Of a DNA stretch of 64,000 nucleotides, positions 1-12,614 are shown piece by piece. A model generated the notes under the pieces. The model did no database searches and was not told the origin of the DNA. It saw only the letters and a program-made list of their open reading frames with translations. The DNA lies in NCBI GenBank assembly GCA_014898415.1, contig RCTD01000025.1, positions 558,001 to 622,000 of the forward strand, in the 5' to 3' direction. Positions within the stretch are counted from its first letter, which is position 1; each line of letters starts with the position of its first letter. A program made the translations under genes and the position numbers. The DNA is from Stromatinia cepivora. Its lineage: Eukaryota; Ascomycota; Leotiomycetes; Helotiales; Sclerotiniaceae.

Positions 1-477
1 AACCACTGTCCAATTTCTCCAATCCCAGCCTTTCGGCCCCCCATGCAACGTATCAATACCCTCCGGATTATCCTTCGTCGGATTTTCATTCGGCAACACG
101 TGATACGTCTCCCCATCAATAACAAAACTCGAGTTCCTAATGCGATTTGCATATCTACCAGGTACGCCTCCAAAATGTGGATGTTGTCTATCAACTCCAT
201 AATAACTCGCATTATCGAAACCTCCCACAATATCGCGCTCGATACCCGAGGTGTCGTTGATAAAGAGATTGGAGATGGAAGCGCCGTAGGCAATGAAGTT
301 TGCTCGTATACCCGGGGCGGAGAGTTCATATTTGCCGTTTGCGTCGGGACCGAGAGAGGAGCCTGCTATTGTGCTGTTCCCGGCTACTCCTGTGTATGCT
401 TGGCCGGGAGATTGAGCTGCAGTTAAGCTTGCTAGCGCGCCGAGGAGGATTGTTGATATCATATTGAGTGATATCAT
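1..477 (-). CDS. Aldose 1-epimerase (galactose mutarotase) family, secreted, 3' part off the window
   Basis: The minus strand reads open from an ATG at 477 to the window edge (159 codons), so only the N-terminal part is present. The first ~23 residues (MISLNMISTILLGALASLTA) look like a signal peptide, so the enzyme is probably extracellular. A second in-frame ATG at 462 could also serve as start. The body shows the family landmarks: ANFIAYGASISNLFI, DIVGGFDNASYY, then HFGGVPGRYANRI, followed by DTLHGGPKGWDWRNW. The GRYANRI and LHGG segments line the sugar site in known galactose mutarotases. The family interconverts alpha and beta anomers of hexoses; a secreted form would act on sugars released outside the cell. 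The general-base glutamate lies downstream and cannot be checked here. Confidence 0.85.
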   Translation of the reverse strand, partial: MISLNMISTILLGALASLTAAQSPGQAYTGVAGNSTIAGSSLGPDANGKYELSAPGIRANFIAYGASISNLFINDTSGIERDIVGGFDNASYYGVDRQHPHFGGVPGRYANRIRNSSFVIDGETYHVLPNENPTKDNPEGIDTLHGGPKGWDWRNWTVV

Positions 478-2108
478 GGTGGAAAGTTGTTTTGATACGA
501 AACAACTGTACAATTAGGTACTTATGTAGAAGTTATTAAGAAGTATTTTTGTCGAATGGAGTTTTTCTTGGGAGGAGGATTGAAGGGTTTTAAAGACGAT
601 GAATGTAATTAAGCCGTAGATCGCCGTCCCCACAGTGAATTTAAAAGACGGGGTACTGGGGTAAAATGATCATCTGATCAGCCTCATCTATATCATCTCA
701 AGAGTGAATTGGTAACAAGGCATCCGAACCTACTTTCCCAACATGCACACTCGAAGGGTGACCGCACTAAAATTACCCGTCAATTCACAAACAATCAACA
801 ATCGAAATATCCGAACAAAGCAGCAAAGCAACAAGGCAACAAAGCAATTGTTTAACAACCACCCAAAAGATGAGGGAAAGCTACAACTAATACCCCAAAA
901 ACAAACTAAATAAACAAGGCTGGTGTAACTGCCCCGCACGCAATCATGCATCTGCATCTGCATTTATCCAAGACACAACATATTCCTCCAGGCACTAACA
1001 TGCGGCGAAAGCTAGTCCCAGCCAACTCTCCCCTTCCCACTCACACGACTCGTCAACTCACTCCCTCCTCCGTCCAGATGATGCGGGGATACTATTGCTC
1101 ACCTTGTACTGCAGCTAATCGGTCAATCAAAGTAGGACAGACTGTTAACCATTAGTCCTCTCCCAGCCTACCCCAACCTCCCGAACTCCTTGAAATTAGC
1201 AAGTAAACAATCTAATCCAAGTACAACCCCACGTAAAGCTTGATTTCGTTCCGTAAATCCCGCTCATGTCATCCCAATCCTATGGTTCAGAACCATTGTC
1301 ATTAAAGATCCAGGATTGTGATTGGTGCGTTTAACTTTCACCCGCATTCCGTGAGTTGCTTATGCTCGGTACTAAAGTGCATGAGAATGCGGGGTTTGGC
1401 CTAAGTATGTGAACGCCGCATACCTGCATGTCTAGTTACCCTACCTACATATTACATACCCTACATATTACATACGGAGCACAAATTGTTGGATTGCGAT
1501 GATCTATCGGTGGGATAATTTTCCGTGGGCAGTGAAGTTTAACTTATACAAGAAGGTGATTTATGCGCTCGAATAGTATGGTGGGACTCGGAGTGGGAGG
1601 AGGGATCCGGGATATAAAGTTTTAGGGGGTGGATGCAAGTGAATGGCTGGGTGGTAGGATGCCCGGTAAAGGGTATTGGATAGATGGGGTAAATGTATTG
1701 GCCAGGTAGGTAGTACTAAGGAAGCTCTTTTCCCTGCGGAGTACTGGGTAATGCTTATGAGTTATTAGAACTTATTTAGAGTCCCCAGTATGTACAGAGC
1801 AAGTGCAATGTTGTGGTTGGCGTTGTATCGCATATGTATCGTACGACTGTGGTTGGACTGATGATTGGAGTGATGAACGAGCTCAGTATTCACGTTTCCT
1901 ACTTTAAATCTGCATATATTGAAATGAATTGTTATGTTAAACTATCATTCTAATCCAGCGCTCGACTTTCCCTTCTTCATAATATCTACACAAGCGCGCT
2001 CATTTCAATGCAAAGGAATTCCGAGAGATATATTGACAAGACTAAACACACTCTTACACTCTTCCAAAACGACTCTTCACTACCCTCCCTTCCTCATCAA
2101 ATTCATAT
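478..2108. other. Intergenic, no gene seen
   Basis: Holds the divergent upstream region of the epimerase and the 3' flank of the V-ATPase gene. Open frames of 69-77 codons occur on both strands but are low-complexity and without recognisable motifs. A short tandem of 'ctacatattacatac' type lies near 1440-1480. I see no RNA gene or repeat of note. Confidence 0.5.
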
Positions 2109-3988
2109 TCATGCATCAATCAAGTTCTCCTCTTGTGCATCCTTCGCCTTACCTTCCTCACTGCTATCCTTGGTATCCTTGTTGCCAGCACGTCCTTTAC
2201 CCTTGCGGTCAGCTGCAGATCGTTGGTAGAATTCGGCCAAAACCTTTTGTGGGATACGGTTGAGCAATTCCTTGGGGTAAATGCGAAGCAAGCTCCACGC
2301 TTGATCGAGTGATTCATAAATGGTTCTCGATTCGTAAGCAGATTGTGAAATGAAAGTACGCTCGAATTTCTCCAAGAATTCCAACGAGAGCTTGTCCTCA
2401 GAAGACAAAGCTTCCTCACCAACAACTGCCTTCATGGATGCTGCATCACGACCAATGGCATATTTGGCGTACAATTGGTTGGAAACATCACCGTGATCCT
2501 TCCTGGTGAGCTTTTCTCCAATAGCAGACTTCATCAGACGCGAAAGCGATGGCAACACGTTGATAGGTGGGTAGATACCACGGTTGTGTAGTTGACGATC
2601 GATGAAAATTTGTCCTTCAGTAATATAACCAGTCAAATCGGGAATAGGGTGAGTAATATCATCGTTAGGCATAGTTAAGATAGGAATTTGAGTAATGGAT
2701 CCATTTCGACCTTGGACACGACCAGCACGTTCATAAATGGTAGACAAATCCGTGTACATATAACCAGGGTATCCACGACGTCCAGGTACTTCTTCACGAG
2801 CAGCCGAAACCTCACGAAGAGCATCGCAGTATGCAGTCAAATCGGTAAGAATAACCAAACAATGCTTCTCCAATTGGTAGGCGTAGTATTCGGCAGTAGT
2901 AAGGGCAAGACGAGGAGTAATGATACGTTCAATACTATGAAACATTAGTCTTGTGCGTTACGATGAGAGACTGGTCTAAAACTTACGTAGGGTCATTAGC
3001 CAAGTTCAAGAAGAGGGTGACACGCTCAAGACTTCCGTTCTCTTCGAAATCCCTAGTGAAGAAACGTGCAGTTTCCAAGTTGACACCCATAGCTGCGAAA
3101 ACAATGGAGAAGTTCTCCTCGTGTCCATCGTGTGTGCCTTTGTTTGTAACACCCTGTTTCTGAACCAAGCCAGCTTGTCGACAAATTTGAGCAGCGATTT
3201 CGTTATGTGGTAAACCGGCAGCAGAGAAAATAGGAATCTTTTGTCCACGAGCAATGGAGTTCATCGTGTCGATAGCAGAAATACCCGTTGAGATCATTTC
3301 TTCGGGGTAAACCTGATATAGATTAGCCAAAGAATCGACTACCAATCTGCAAGTCTTACTCTTGAATATGGGTTGATAGGACTTCCGTTAATGTCCAAAT
3401 AATCTTCTGCCAACACCTTTGGTCCCTTATCAATTGCTCTTCCAGATCCATCGAAGATTCGACCCAACATATCCTCGGAGACACCAAGTTTCAAACTGTG
3501 TCCTGTGAACTCGACTGTAGACTATTGCAGTATTAGCAACACAGTCGCTGATGTGCCTTTGTAATTTTGTCATACCTTCTTCACATCGATACCATGAGTG
3601 CCCTCGAAAACCTAAACCGTTAGTTAGTACAAGACGTTGGCGCCCCCAAGGGAATCGAATTCTTACTTGAACAACTGCTCGATCACCTGTAGATCATACA
3701 AAGTTAGTAAATGATTCCGCATAATCAATAGCACATATACTACATACCTCTAGCTTCCAACACTTGTCCTGACCTCTGTGTGCCATCAGGCAGAGTCAAG
3801 CTAACAATCTCATTGTATCTTGGGAATTTGACCTGCGACCTTATCAGAATATACCCAAGTACCACCTATCCATCATCCCTCAAACTCACATTCTCCAGAA
3901 TAACCAAAGGACCATTGATACCACCGATGGTATTATACCTGATTCGCGGCGTAACACTGTACGACGACGACTCTCTTGGATCTCCCAT
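2109..3988 (-). CDS. VMA2: V-type proton ATPase subunit B, seven exons
   Basis: Subunit B of the V1 sector, the non-catalytic nucleotide-binding partner of subunit A that helps acidify vacuoles and endosomes. Seven exons join in frame: 3988-3890, 3832-3748, 3686-3667, 3611-3576, 3521-3360, 3312-2987 and 2934-2109, giving 1554 nt or 517 aa, the same length as yeast Vma2 as I recall it. Landmarks are the start MGDPRESSS, then [37 protein letters not shown], and the alpha/beta-family signature [18 protein letters not shown]. The C-terminus is a lysine-, glutamate- and aspartate-rich tail ending in NLIDA. The third exon is only 20 nt. All donors are GT and all acceptors AG. It lies in tandem with the HMG-CoA lyase gene on the same strand. 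Very sure of identity. Confidence 0.97.
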
Positions 3989-4492
3989 TGTTGCAAACTG
4001 GTTTGCGGTTTATTCGATTATTAAGACAAAAAAAATGGAAAGAGGTGCTTCAGCTCGCAAGAAGCTCCAGCGATGATTATGCTGGTTGGTTGCGTGAATG
4101 ACTAGCTTGCTTGTTTGTGAGGTTGGAGAGCTTGAGATGCTTCATAGTGGAGCTTAGCTTGGTTGAATGGAGGCAATTGCGATAAGCGACAAGGTTGAGT
4201 TGTATCACGTGTTTTTGTTTGATCTTGGCATTAATTGAAATTACGATGTTGTCCCCCATTTAGATTATGTATCAATGAAAAGAGTGAAAGTATATGGTCA
4301 GTTTTATGTTCATATGGGTTCGTTGTATGATTCAATAAATGGTGGTATGGCAGTAGCCGTTAATGCTATACATCCAATACACGATTTGTGCCCAGTTTTT
4401 CATTCACACCAAACGCCAGTCATCCGTCACCTCACCATGCTACGCAAACAGTTTTAGACCTTTTGAATGCGACGGTCGCATTAGCCTCGAAA
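3989..4492. other. Intergenic between V-ATPase B and HMG-CoA lyase
   Basis: 504 bp that must hold the promoter of the V-ATPase gene and the terminator of the lyase gene. A CACGTG E-box palindrome lies at 4206-4211, about 220 bp upstream of the V-ATPase start. No gene seen. Confidence 0.5.
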
Positions 4493-5680
4493 TTATTTGC
4501 GACTCCTTGCTCCAATCACCGCCTTCCCAACACTGCTTGCATTAGGCTTCCCAATCTCCCCAGTAATCCATTGTCCAATATCAGCCAACTCATCTAGATT
4601 AACACCAGTCTGCATTCCCATACTCTCTAGCAAGTAAACCATATCTTCTGTAGCGACATTTCCAGTAGCACCAGGACTGTAGGGACATCCACCCAACCCT
4701 CCAACACTACTATCAAAAGTTCTAATGCCATGCTCCAAGCTCACAACAGTGTTGATCAAGGCCTGTCCGTATGTGTCATGGAAGTGCATCGCTATATCCT
4801 CATTAAGTATCCCAGCCGATTGCATTGTGCGCAAAAGTTTCGAAGTCTTAGGTCCAGTACCCATCCCAGTTGTATCTCCGAGATCAATCTCGTCCGCTCC
4901 CATTTCCAATAATTCCGTTGCTATTTCTGCCACGCGATGCGGATCTACATTGCCACCTTCAAATGGACAACCCAATACTACAGATATGTAGGCGCGAACA
5001 CGCATTCCGGCTGCTTTTGCACCTTGTATGACTTCTTCAAATCGTTTTAATGATGTTGCAATATCACAATTAAGGTTCTTTTGTGAAAAGGACTCGGTTG
5101 CTGCCGCGAAGACCGCCATCTCGATATACGGTTTATTGGGAGATGATGTAAGATCCTCGGAGGCATCATGAAGAGGAATGTCGGCAGTATTGTACGCATT
5201 TCGATTTTGAGACAAAATATTCAAAGCTTTGTCAAGACCCTTTCTATTGGGCGCCAGGAAAGAGTATCGTAGTGGAATAGACGATTGGTTCTGATTTTGT
5301 AGAACATGTTGGAGAATTTCGCTCGCATCCGCCATCTGCAGCGATCTTGAAGTCAGTCTCTGCTCATCTAGAGGTAGGGGATCTCAGCTTACTTGCGGCA
5401 CCCATTTTGGCGCAACAAAAGAACCAGCTTCAATATCCTGCAAGCCCGTCTTTGCAAGCTTCTCAATCAAACTTATCTTTGTCGCTAAAGGTATAATCGT
5501 CTTCTCATTTTGTAATCCGTCTCGAGGTCCCACCTCCACTATTTTGACTCGATTGTCTCTATGTTGTTGATTACCATCTGTTCCATTTACCAGGGGATCA
5601 GCTGCTGTTGCGAGACGTCGCAGTTGACGAAATTGTAAGCCAGTATTTCGACATCGAAATATGCGCTGCGATAACATCAT
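4493..5680 (-). CDS. Hydroxymethylglutaryl-CoA lyase, mitochondrial
   Basis: Cleaves HMG-CoA to acetoacetate and acetyl-CoA in leucine breakdown and ketone-body formation. Two exons, 5680-5393 and 5335-4493, join in phase 0 across a GT...AG intron to give 376 aa. Residues 1-27 are rich in Arg, Ser and Leu with almost no acidic residues ([20 protein letters not shown]), a likely mitochondrial targeting peptide. Catalytic landmarks are present: [13 protein letters not shown] (metal and substrate Arg/Asp), the [10 protein letters not shown] histidines that bind the divalent metal, and the active-site cysteine loop [18 protein letters not shown]. The protein ends in SRK rather than a clear peroxisomal signal, which fits mitochondria. 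DRE-TIM metallolyase superfamily. The 2-isopropylmalate synthase relatives lack the GGCP loop, so the lyase call is firm. Confidence 0.95.
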
Positions 5681-6178
5681 GAAGTTGCATAGTCTAGTTT
5701 ACCAGTGTTTTGTTTATGAAGTTGAGCTTGATGGTTGGATCTGGGGAACTATGCGGGGAGAGCTTATGGTACGGGCCGATGTTTAACCGATAGTCCTTTA
5801 GCACGACCGAACTAATCACGAACGGCAACTAAAATTTTACACTCCCCACGGTTTTCCGTGGATAACCGTTCAATTCAACGAAACTCTCTTATTGTCACTG
5901 TATAAGAGGCCTCATCGAGTTAAGAAAGTCATATCACGAAGATTTGAATAAGACCGATTCTACAGTGACATCCTTTCGAAGATATGATACACAATGAGTT
6001 TAACTGCCCTGATCCATAACATCGGAGAGGCTCATCCAAAATGTGCCCTTATGTATCAAGATCAGAACATTACGAGCTAAGACTCCTACGGTCATCCCAG
6101 GCCCTGAACCCTTCAGGTGTAAACATAAATATCCATAGCATTCCCGTTCAACAACATAATATCCAACGCTCAACTATT
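5681..6178. other. Intergenic, upstream of HMG-CoA lyase
   Basis: About 500 bp with the lyase promoter and the 3' flank of the HET relic. Nothing else recognised. Confidence 0.45.
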
Positions 6179-7735
6179 TCAAACTCCTAAAGCCAAAATC
6201 CGGAAGCCCGAACCCCCAAGCCCATCGTCCCTCCCCCAACTTAACAACTGCAGCGTTAGCACATCCAAACAAACCGTTACTTTCTCCCTCGCTCCATACC
6301 TTGGAATCTCCTGTTTCCTCCTCCCCGCATGGGGTACTTCACTCGCTCTCCCAATAACGACATACCTACCAGTATTCCCATCCCACCCCAAAACAAGTAT
6401 CGTATTACTTTCATCAATTTGACACATCAGATCTCCCGCACTCGCATTATCCGGTACGTAATGAAGTAAGTTTTAGCTCGAGATGGATATTCGCACACGG
6501 TTTTTGTTTCCTTTTCCCGCGGTAGTCCCATCAAGACCTTTGCGGAACACAATGTCTAGGTTGCGCCATTTAATTGCTTGTTAGATTTTACTTGTTGCGA
6601 AAACTAGGAGTCTGTTGCCGAGATTTGATGAACTTGAAGGCTTTTCTCCTTGCTTGTTGCGGGCATTTTTGCTTGAGTGGATCTCGATGTAAGAATTACA
6701 TTCTGGAACTGCATGGCTTAGTTTGGCACATCCGAGTTGGGAAAGACAGTAGGTATCTAGATTCTTCGTGAAACTGAATTCGTCCATCTTTTTATGAATT
6801 CGAGCGACTTCCGCAATGATTGTTTCATGACTTTGATGAGGTAAGACCCACTCGGTGAGTGGAAGATCATCAGATTCGGGGCTTAGCCATGAAATGGTAC
6901 CGTCTAGAGTGCCATTGAATTTGAGTATAGCTTTGGCCGTAGAACTAATTATCTTTCGTTGTAGGTTTTCATCTGGTTGCGGCGCATTTAAAAGTCTTTG
7001 AAGAGAGGCTGTGGTATGTCTAGCCGTGTAAAATAGTGGTGATTGATGCTCAGAGAAATGATGGTTCAGAATGCTTGAGCATATCTCGACGACTGAGATC
7101 CGATAATCGACGAATATATCTTGTTTGCAACAATCATGAGCAAGACTATGTAGACCAAAAACTTTATTACGAATATCTTCGCACTGTGCTTCGCTGTATG
7201 TAAAAAAAAGCTCCACAAGAGGATGCGCTTGCTCCCCATGATTTCGTCTCTCCTTCATTTGTCGATGGAGCCGACATGGGATACTATCCTCGATTATACA
7301 GAGCAACCTATAGAATTTCCTGTCCCGAATAGTCAACCAATGTTCGGATATCTGTTACAGATTATCACAATATTGAGCGGGATCTTCCCATTCAAAACTA
7401 TATTCACCGCACTGGGCCAATATTTCCTTCGCAAGGGTCAGCTCTTGAGTGACCAAAAGTCGCCCCCAGTACGGGCGACAGAACAATAGACATATGCCTC
7501 CAAGGAGCGACTCGGACCAAGAGGCAAAATGGCAGTCCCGCGACTGGCATTTCTGAATCCGACCGTCCGCCAAATCGACCGATAGCTCCAAGAGTCCTGA
7601 TCGCAAGGAATAGAACAAATTCCGCAGCTTCCCAATCGTGAGCGGAAGGAAAGTCTCCCCCTTCACCAATGCCTATCCAAGAAATCATTCTTTTCGCTTG
7701 TCCATAGATCTTGCTCATTTGTCCCACTTGATAAT
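6179..7735 (-). pseudogene. Broken HET (heterokaryon incompatibility) domain gene
   Basis: HET proteins act in allorecognition and NLR-like cell-death pathways of fungi. The minus strand carries the middle of a HET domain, VGQMSKIYGQAKRMISWIG, at about 7727-7671. After a frame change around 7500-7640 it continues with RPYWGRLLVTQELTLAKEILAQCGEYSFEW. An in-frame TAA at 7355-7357 separates this from a long open stretch to 6581, which includes FTYSEAQCEDIRNKVFGLHSLA, also typical of the family. A C-terminal piece (LHYVPDNASAGDLMCQIDESNT... about 6460-6179) follows after more stops. Sequence upstream of 7735 does not match the expected N-terminal HET segment (the WIDAICINQ-type motif), so the 5' end is lost at the border of AT-rich DNA. 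Damage: truncation, at least one frameshift and at least two stops. Confidence 0.8.
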
Positions 7736-9249
7736 TAATGGGGTGCGATGAAAAGTGCCCTACGAGGCTATGACTTGAGAAGCTTTACCAACCTCTTAGA
7801 GCCTCCACAGTTGATCCCCCCCCTAGATTGCAAAAATCGGCTCCAAAAGGGGCCCGTGCAATATCCCTGAATGATAAAGCCTGATTAGTCGAAAACGATC
7901 AAAATAGTATTTTGAGAGATTTCTGCTTTGAAGAATAATTTTGAAATGATTTTAGTATATTTTAAATTTGAGAAAAAGTTATAATATTAAGAAATAACAA
8001 ATATTATTATAGTCTTAATTTGAATATTATAATAATTTTCATTGAATTTTTAATTGTAGAATAAAAAGAAAGATTATTTTAAATCTAAAGAATTCTGGTA
8101 TCCTGATTGATCAATAAGATCCTAGTTAAGTGATGGAGCCCATTTTGGCATTCTCGGGAATCCTCAGTTCGAGGGGTTCAAACATAAGGATTAAATTTAC
8201 GGCAATTCATTGACTGGGAGATTATGTGCAATATTCCAGTTTAAAATGCAAGTTGATCGACATTGAACTCTGGGGCCTTCTACAGCTTATGACATTCGGC
8301 CTCGAACAAATTACTAGGTAACTGATGCACTTCCGTGGACAAGACACCGCTCATACATGACTAGTTTTACATTCTCAAAGGCTCAATAACGAAACCTGCG
8401 AAAAATCTTGACCATTTTGAGTCTCCCGTCCCTGATTTATACTTTACGCCCATGCCAAGTACCGAAAATTACCATTGCGGTACAGGGAAAAACATCCCCG
8501 GACCAGGGTCAAGGAAAGTTCCGTCCCTTATACACGGGACAGATTAAGGCAGTACCGATTTTCAATCTCCTGATAACAGTACTGTGGCCACGGTATCTTT
8601 TTAGGTAACTTTCCAGACCTAACTACAGTAGAGCTTGGTTAAACCTGACCAAAAATTCGACCAATCAAATTCGACATACATATGTTTCGGGTATATCCAA
8701 AGGATTTTATATAAAGATTATGAATATTATATAAATATTTGACTCGATATTTTTTGTGATATTTTTTTAAAAGAATTATATGATCATTTTTATTAAAAAG
8801 ATCAGAGATTTTTTTCTCATTTAATTTTATACTACATCTGACTAAAAGTCTCCAATATTCCGATCTAGGTCAAAAATCCGGTATTCTCATACAAAATTGA
8901 TCAAATCGGGAAATTATTCCGATATATCAATTGCTGCAAGGTGGGGAGTACGAGAAATTGAAAGTCAAGATCTTCATCGGCTATCCGCACTTCCAATCGT
9001 TCGGAAAATTGGCTTGGAATCCCACCTTTGACAAAGATCATTAACTTCTTAAATTCTTGCAGTCACGGCATCATACCGACCCTCCCTCGAAACAACTACC
9101 TCTATACGCTGTTCCGGTTAGAAAAAATATACGAAAAACACGCCATCATGTCCAACTTTGATATTGTGGTTACACAAACCTTTACCGTTGAGCTAGAGGT
9201 CGACCCCGCTGTTTGTGGCTTCCAGAGGATTCTTCCAACTACCTAATAT
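7736..9249. other. Gene-free, partly AT-rich (RIP-like) stretch
   Basis: Two strongly AT-rich patches, about 7950-8100 and 8690-8860, surround less biased DNA. No transposase or retroelement motif could be read. A frame at 9028-9246 lies immediately upstream of the methyltransferase gene and could hold an alternative first exon, but no clear link was found. Confidence 0.45.
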
Positions 9250-10642
9250 ATGCACGACATGCTGATGGCTTTGAAGGTTGCTGATACATGCCTCTCCGAT
9301 AGCGAAAAGGAATGTACCACGGATACAACTAGAATATTTCATGAAAATAAAGATGAAAGTAAGTCAAGTGTCTAATTCTAAACACAAACACGGTTTGAGA
9401 TACTGACTCAACACTCGCAGAATACAAGTTGCCCATCGATAAGGTAAGATTTGTGTTCTGATCAAATGACGACCCTCGCTGAAAGATATACTTTGCTAGT
9501 TAGAACAATATAGATTAGGTTAGTGCATTTGCTGCTAATATCTCAATGTCTACATTGTGGCTAACTTTGACTAGAGCTCCAACATCAGATGCTGAAAATT
9601 ACGATGAATGATAAAATATACTTAGCTCCTATAAAGCCAGAAGAGATAAGTCATGTTCTTGAGTGAGTACATTCCCTCGATGGCTAGTCCCACAATCCCC
9701 GTTATTCAACTTCTCTTTATGGGCCTTTTTATACTTAAATGTGTCATCGATTACCTCACTCTCTCAAGGTTATTAATTACAATTATTGACTTCTTGATAA
9801 CTTAGTGTTGGAACTGGACATGGGACATGGGCAGTTGAATTTGGTAAATCATGTCGAGCTTGATCATTAGTAGGCGAAAACTAATCAAAATAGCTACCGA
9901 GTACCCAAATACACATGTTATCGGAACTGATCTTAGCCCTTCGACTCGCGAAAGGTGAGCTCAGCCCTTCAACACGGGTAAAATTTGACTAAACAAATGA
10001 TAGTAAACCCGAAAATTGCGAATTTGTTGTTGCTGATGCCGAAGAAACTTGGGACTTTCCACATAAATTTGATTTTATCCACTTTCGCGATTTGATGATG
10101 TGTTTTGAAAGCGAGAAAGAGGTGTTCAGGTCAGCTTTCAATGCCCTTGAGCCTGGTGGTTATTGTCAGATTCTTGATCCCAGATTTCCACTAGATGCCA
10201 TCGACAGCTCAATGCAAGGCAGTGCGATTGCTGATTGGTTCCAAGCATGTTGTCAAGCTGGTGAAGCCAATGGAAGACCTTGGACTAATGTCACAAAGTA
10301 TATGGGATGGATGGAAGAGATCGGATTCGAGGATGTGACTGAAACGGTTTATTACAATGCGATAAACGATTGGCCTACAGGAGCAAAAGAGAAGAGAATC
10401 GGTGCAATGATGCATAAGGACATAAAACTATTCCTGTATTCGACCAAGAGAACTTTAATAGAGGCATTGAAATGGGATGAGGCGGTTGTCGACGAATTAC
10501 TCCTAAGGGCAAAAGAATCTGCGAAGGACCGGAATGTTCACGCATATCTCCCTATGTAAGTCTCAATCCCCCTTTTTGACTACAGTGGGCTAATCTGTAT
10601 AGTTATGTTCTATGGGGTAGAAAACCTTTCCTTAGCGAATAA
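9250..10642 (+). CDS. LaeA-like SAM-dependent methyltransferase, eight exons
   Basis: Exons 9250-9358, 9421-9443, 9500-9518, 9575-9662, 9806-9843, 9894-9954, 10004-10555 and 10603-10642 join in frame with canonical splice sites to 309 aa. The spliced protein has the family order: YKLPIDKEQYRLELQHQM, IYLAPIKPEEISHVLD, motif I DVGTGHGTWAVEFA (residues ~80-93), the acidic motif after VIGTDLSPS, ENCEFVVADAEETWDF, FDFIHFRDL, ALEPGGYCQILD, and the closing AYLPIYVLWGRKP. It is a class I Rossmann methyltransferase of the UMTA/LaeA type often found near secondary-metabolism genes; substrate unknown. Two exons are only 23 and 19 nt long. The start at 9250 is tentative because the first exon is poorly conserved in the family and a further 5' exon is possible. 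Intact as read. Confidence 0.85.
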
Positions 10643-12614
10643 TGACGAGGGATAGGATTTCTTTTGGAGTGGGGATAGGGAATATTCAAAAGCATATTAA
10701 GGCGAAATTATTCTGCATACTTTGTTATACTAGCACTAGGATATCCACCATTAGTCATTTTATAATAGCGGACTAGAAATTCACAACAAACTTTTGTTTA
10801 GCTGCGGTCCTTCAACGTTGCATCGAAACTCGTGTTCTGCTGTGTTCTGCTGTGTTCTGTTTGACAACATTGCCGCGACGTATGGTCGACAGTCGTGCGA
10901 CGATCATGTCCAACGTGTTGGTCGCTACACGCGGCTACGGTGATACGTGGGTATGACGTTGTGATTAACTCCTTCCTTCAAGACATATCTTCGATGATCA
11001 AATACAGACAACATGAAGCCGAATAAGGGCAACAGTTTATGCATTTGACAACTGAGCCGGATAAAATCACGTGGTAATTTCCACTGCCCAGTATTGCCCA
11101 GCATTTGCCAAGTCCAAAGGACGGGATAGGTCAAAAGTCAAATGCATTCAATGATAGACGAAAGTTTTCTATATACGTATATGAAACAGATAGAGGGCGA
11201 AAGGGCGAGATCCTGTGGTGTTATTGTGTGCTTAGGTACCGAATTGCAGAACCGTGCTAATGGCCGAGGGCTCGGAGCGTTTGGGATTACGAAATGTTTT
11301 GGTATTGGTAGGTACTAATGACACGAGTATACGAAGCTCAATATATTACGATTTGAAATCTTTGCGTTTACTCATGCCATATTAATAGACTGGGTAAACT
11401 ATTATGGTTTGTATCGAGTAATTGCTTTTGGTACGGAGGGAATAAACATTAAAGGGCATGAATCGGATGAACTGCATCTCAAAAGGAAGGTCTCGAGCCT
11501 TACCAACTCCACACTCTCAAAAACAAACTTCATCAAGCATATCATGAAACATACCTCTGCCATTCATCTCTTCTTCTCTTTCGGTTTCGGTCTTCGCTTT
11601 TGACAAATAATCCGAATCGCGCTTCTAACAACCTCAATTGATCGGACAACCCCACGGTGTAGGCGTTTGACCCAAACGACGAGATTACGAAGTAGTATTC
11701 GAGAAGCCGTGAAAAAATGTTGAAACATGAAATATTGAAGATTTATTGGTTCCTGGATATGGAAATTCCCCCATGCACGGACTATGATCGACCACTGCTA
11801 ACTTACTATTCTGAGTCGGCTCTCAACCTTTCTCTGTCTTTGACCCTGCATATCCGGAAAGGTGTGGGGATACAGTATTGTTTGTATGTTTCTATACACG
11901 ATGGCAACAGTTGTTTGCTTTTTTCTAGATACCTATCTAAAGGTCAAATTGTCCCGTTCATATCGATGAAGGGGCCTTCGCGATATAACCGAGGTTAGAT
12001 CTACAGAATGGAAAGCCAAGCTGCTTACATCTCTAATTCACGATTTCCCCAACAACAATTATCATGCCCATAATTGAGATCCTACGTCGCCATCTATCCA
12101 TCAATCTGAAGCTGGACGTCCGAAAATCACCTCACCATTTCTGGTATAGTGTTACGCCATCAGATCTCGGATCCGCTACATCAGCCGCAAAACCATCCAA
12201 ACTTTGACACTGCAAACTATAGCCTATATTCGCGTCGTAAATGTATCAACAAGCTCAGCAAGATCATCGCTGCTTGACGGACACTACCCAACATGCAGGA
12301 ATCCATCAATCCTCGCTCACAAGCTCGCTTCTCACGGACTTCGAATAGAGCGAGATCAGATGTAGACAAATGCTAATCCTTGTGTTAGCGCATTGAGACG
12401 TCGGCTTACTCGAGCTTGCTTTGACTTCCACTGACTTAGCTGATATTTTTAGCTGGATGAAAATGATATATAGATACCGTAGGTTTCTCGGAAAGTATAA
12501 TCTTAGTCTCATCATCTTTACTTCATAGTCTTCTGCTTTAGTCTTGCAATACTCTTGATACCCATTTCATTCACTACTCTTCCACAAAACAAATCTTTCA
12601 ATACATCATTCAAA
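10643..12614. other. Intergenic, no gene seen
   Basis: Almost 2 kb without a convincing gene. A short tandem of the 10-mer 'gtgttctgct' (about 2.8 copies) lies near 10831-10860. Frames at 11409-11603 and 11717-11998 show no motif. The last few hundred bases are presumably the promoter of the THN reductase gene. Confidence 0.5.

Noticed and set aside
43..426. 127-codon plus-strand frame
   Set aside because: Antisense to the aldose 1-epimerase coding region, which has a signal peptide and family motifs.
730..1155. Overlapping frames on both strands (69-77 codons)
   Set aside because: Repetitive leader-like peptides (MQMQMH, MHLHLH), no motif, no gene-like context.
3313..3345. Possible start [11 protein letters not shown] for a separate V-ATPase fragment
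   Set aside because: These codons are intron; splicing joins YSR to VYPEEM and keeps the frame.
8408..8608. 66-codon plus frame in AT-rich DNA
   Set aside because: No motif; borders of any element could not be defined.
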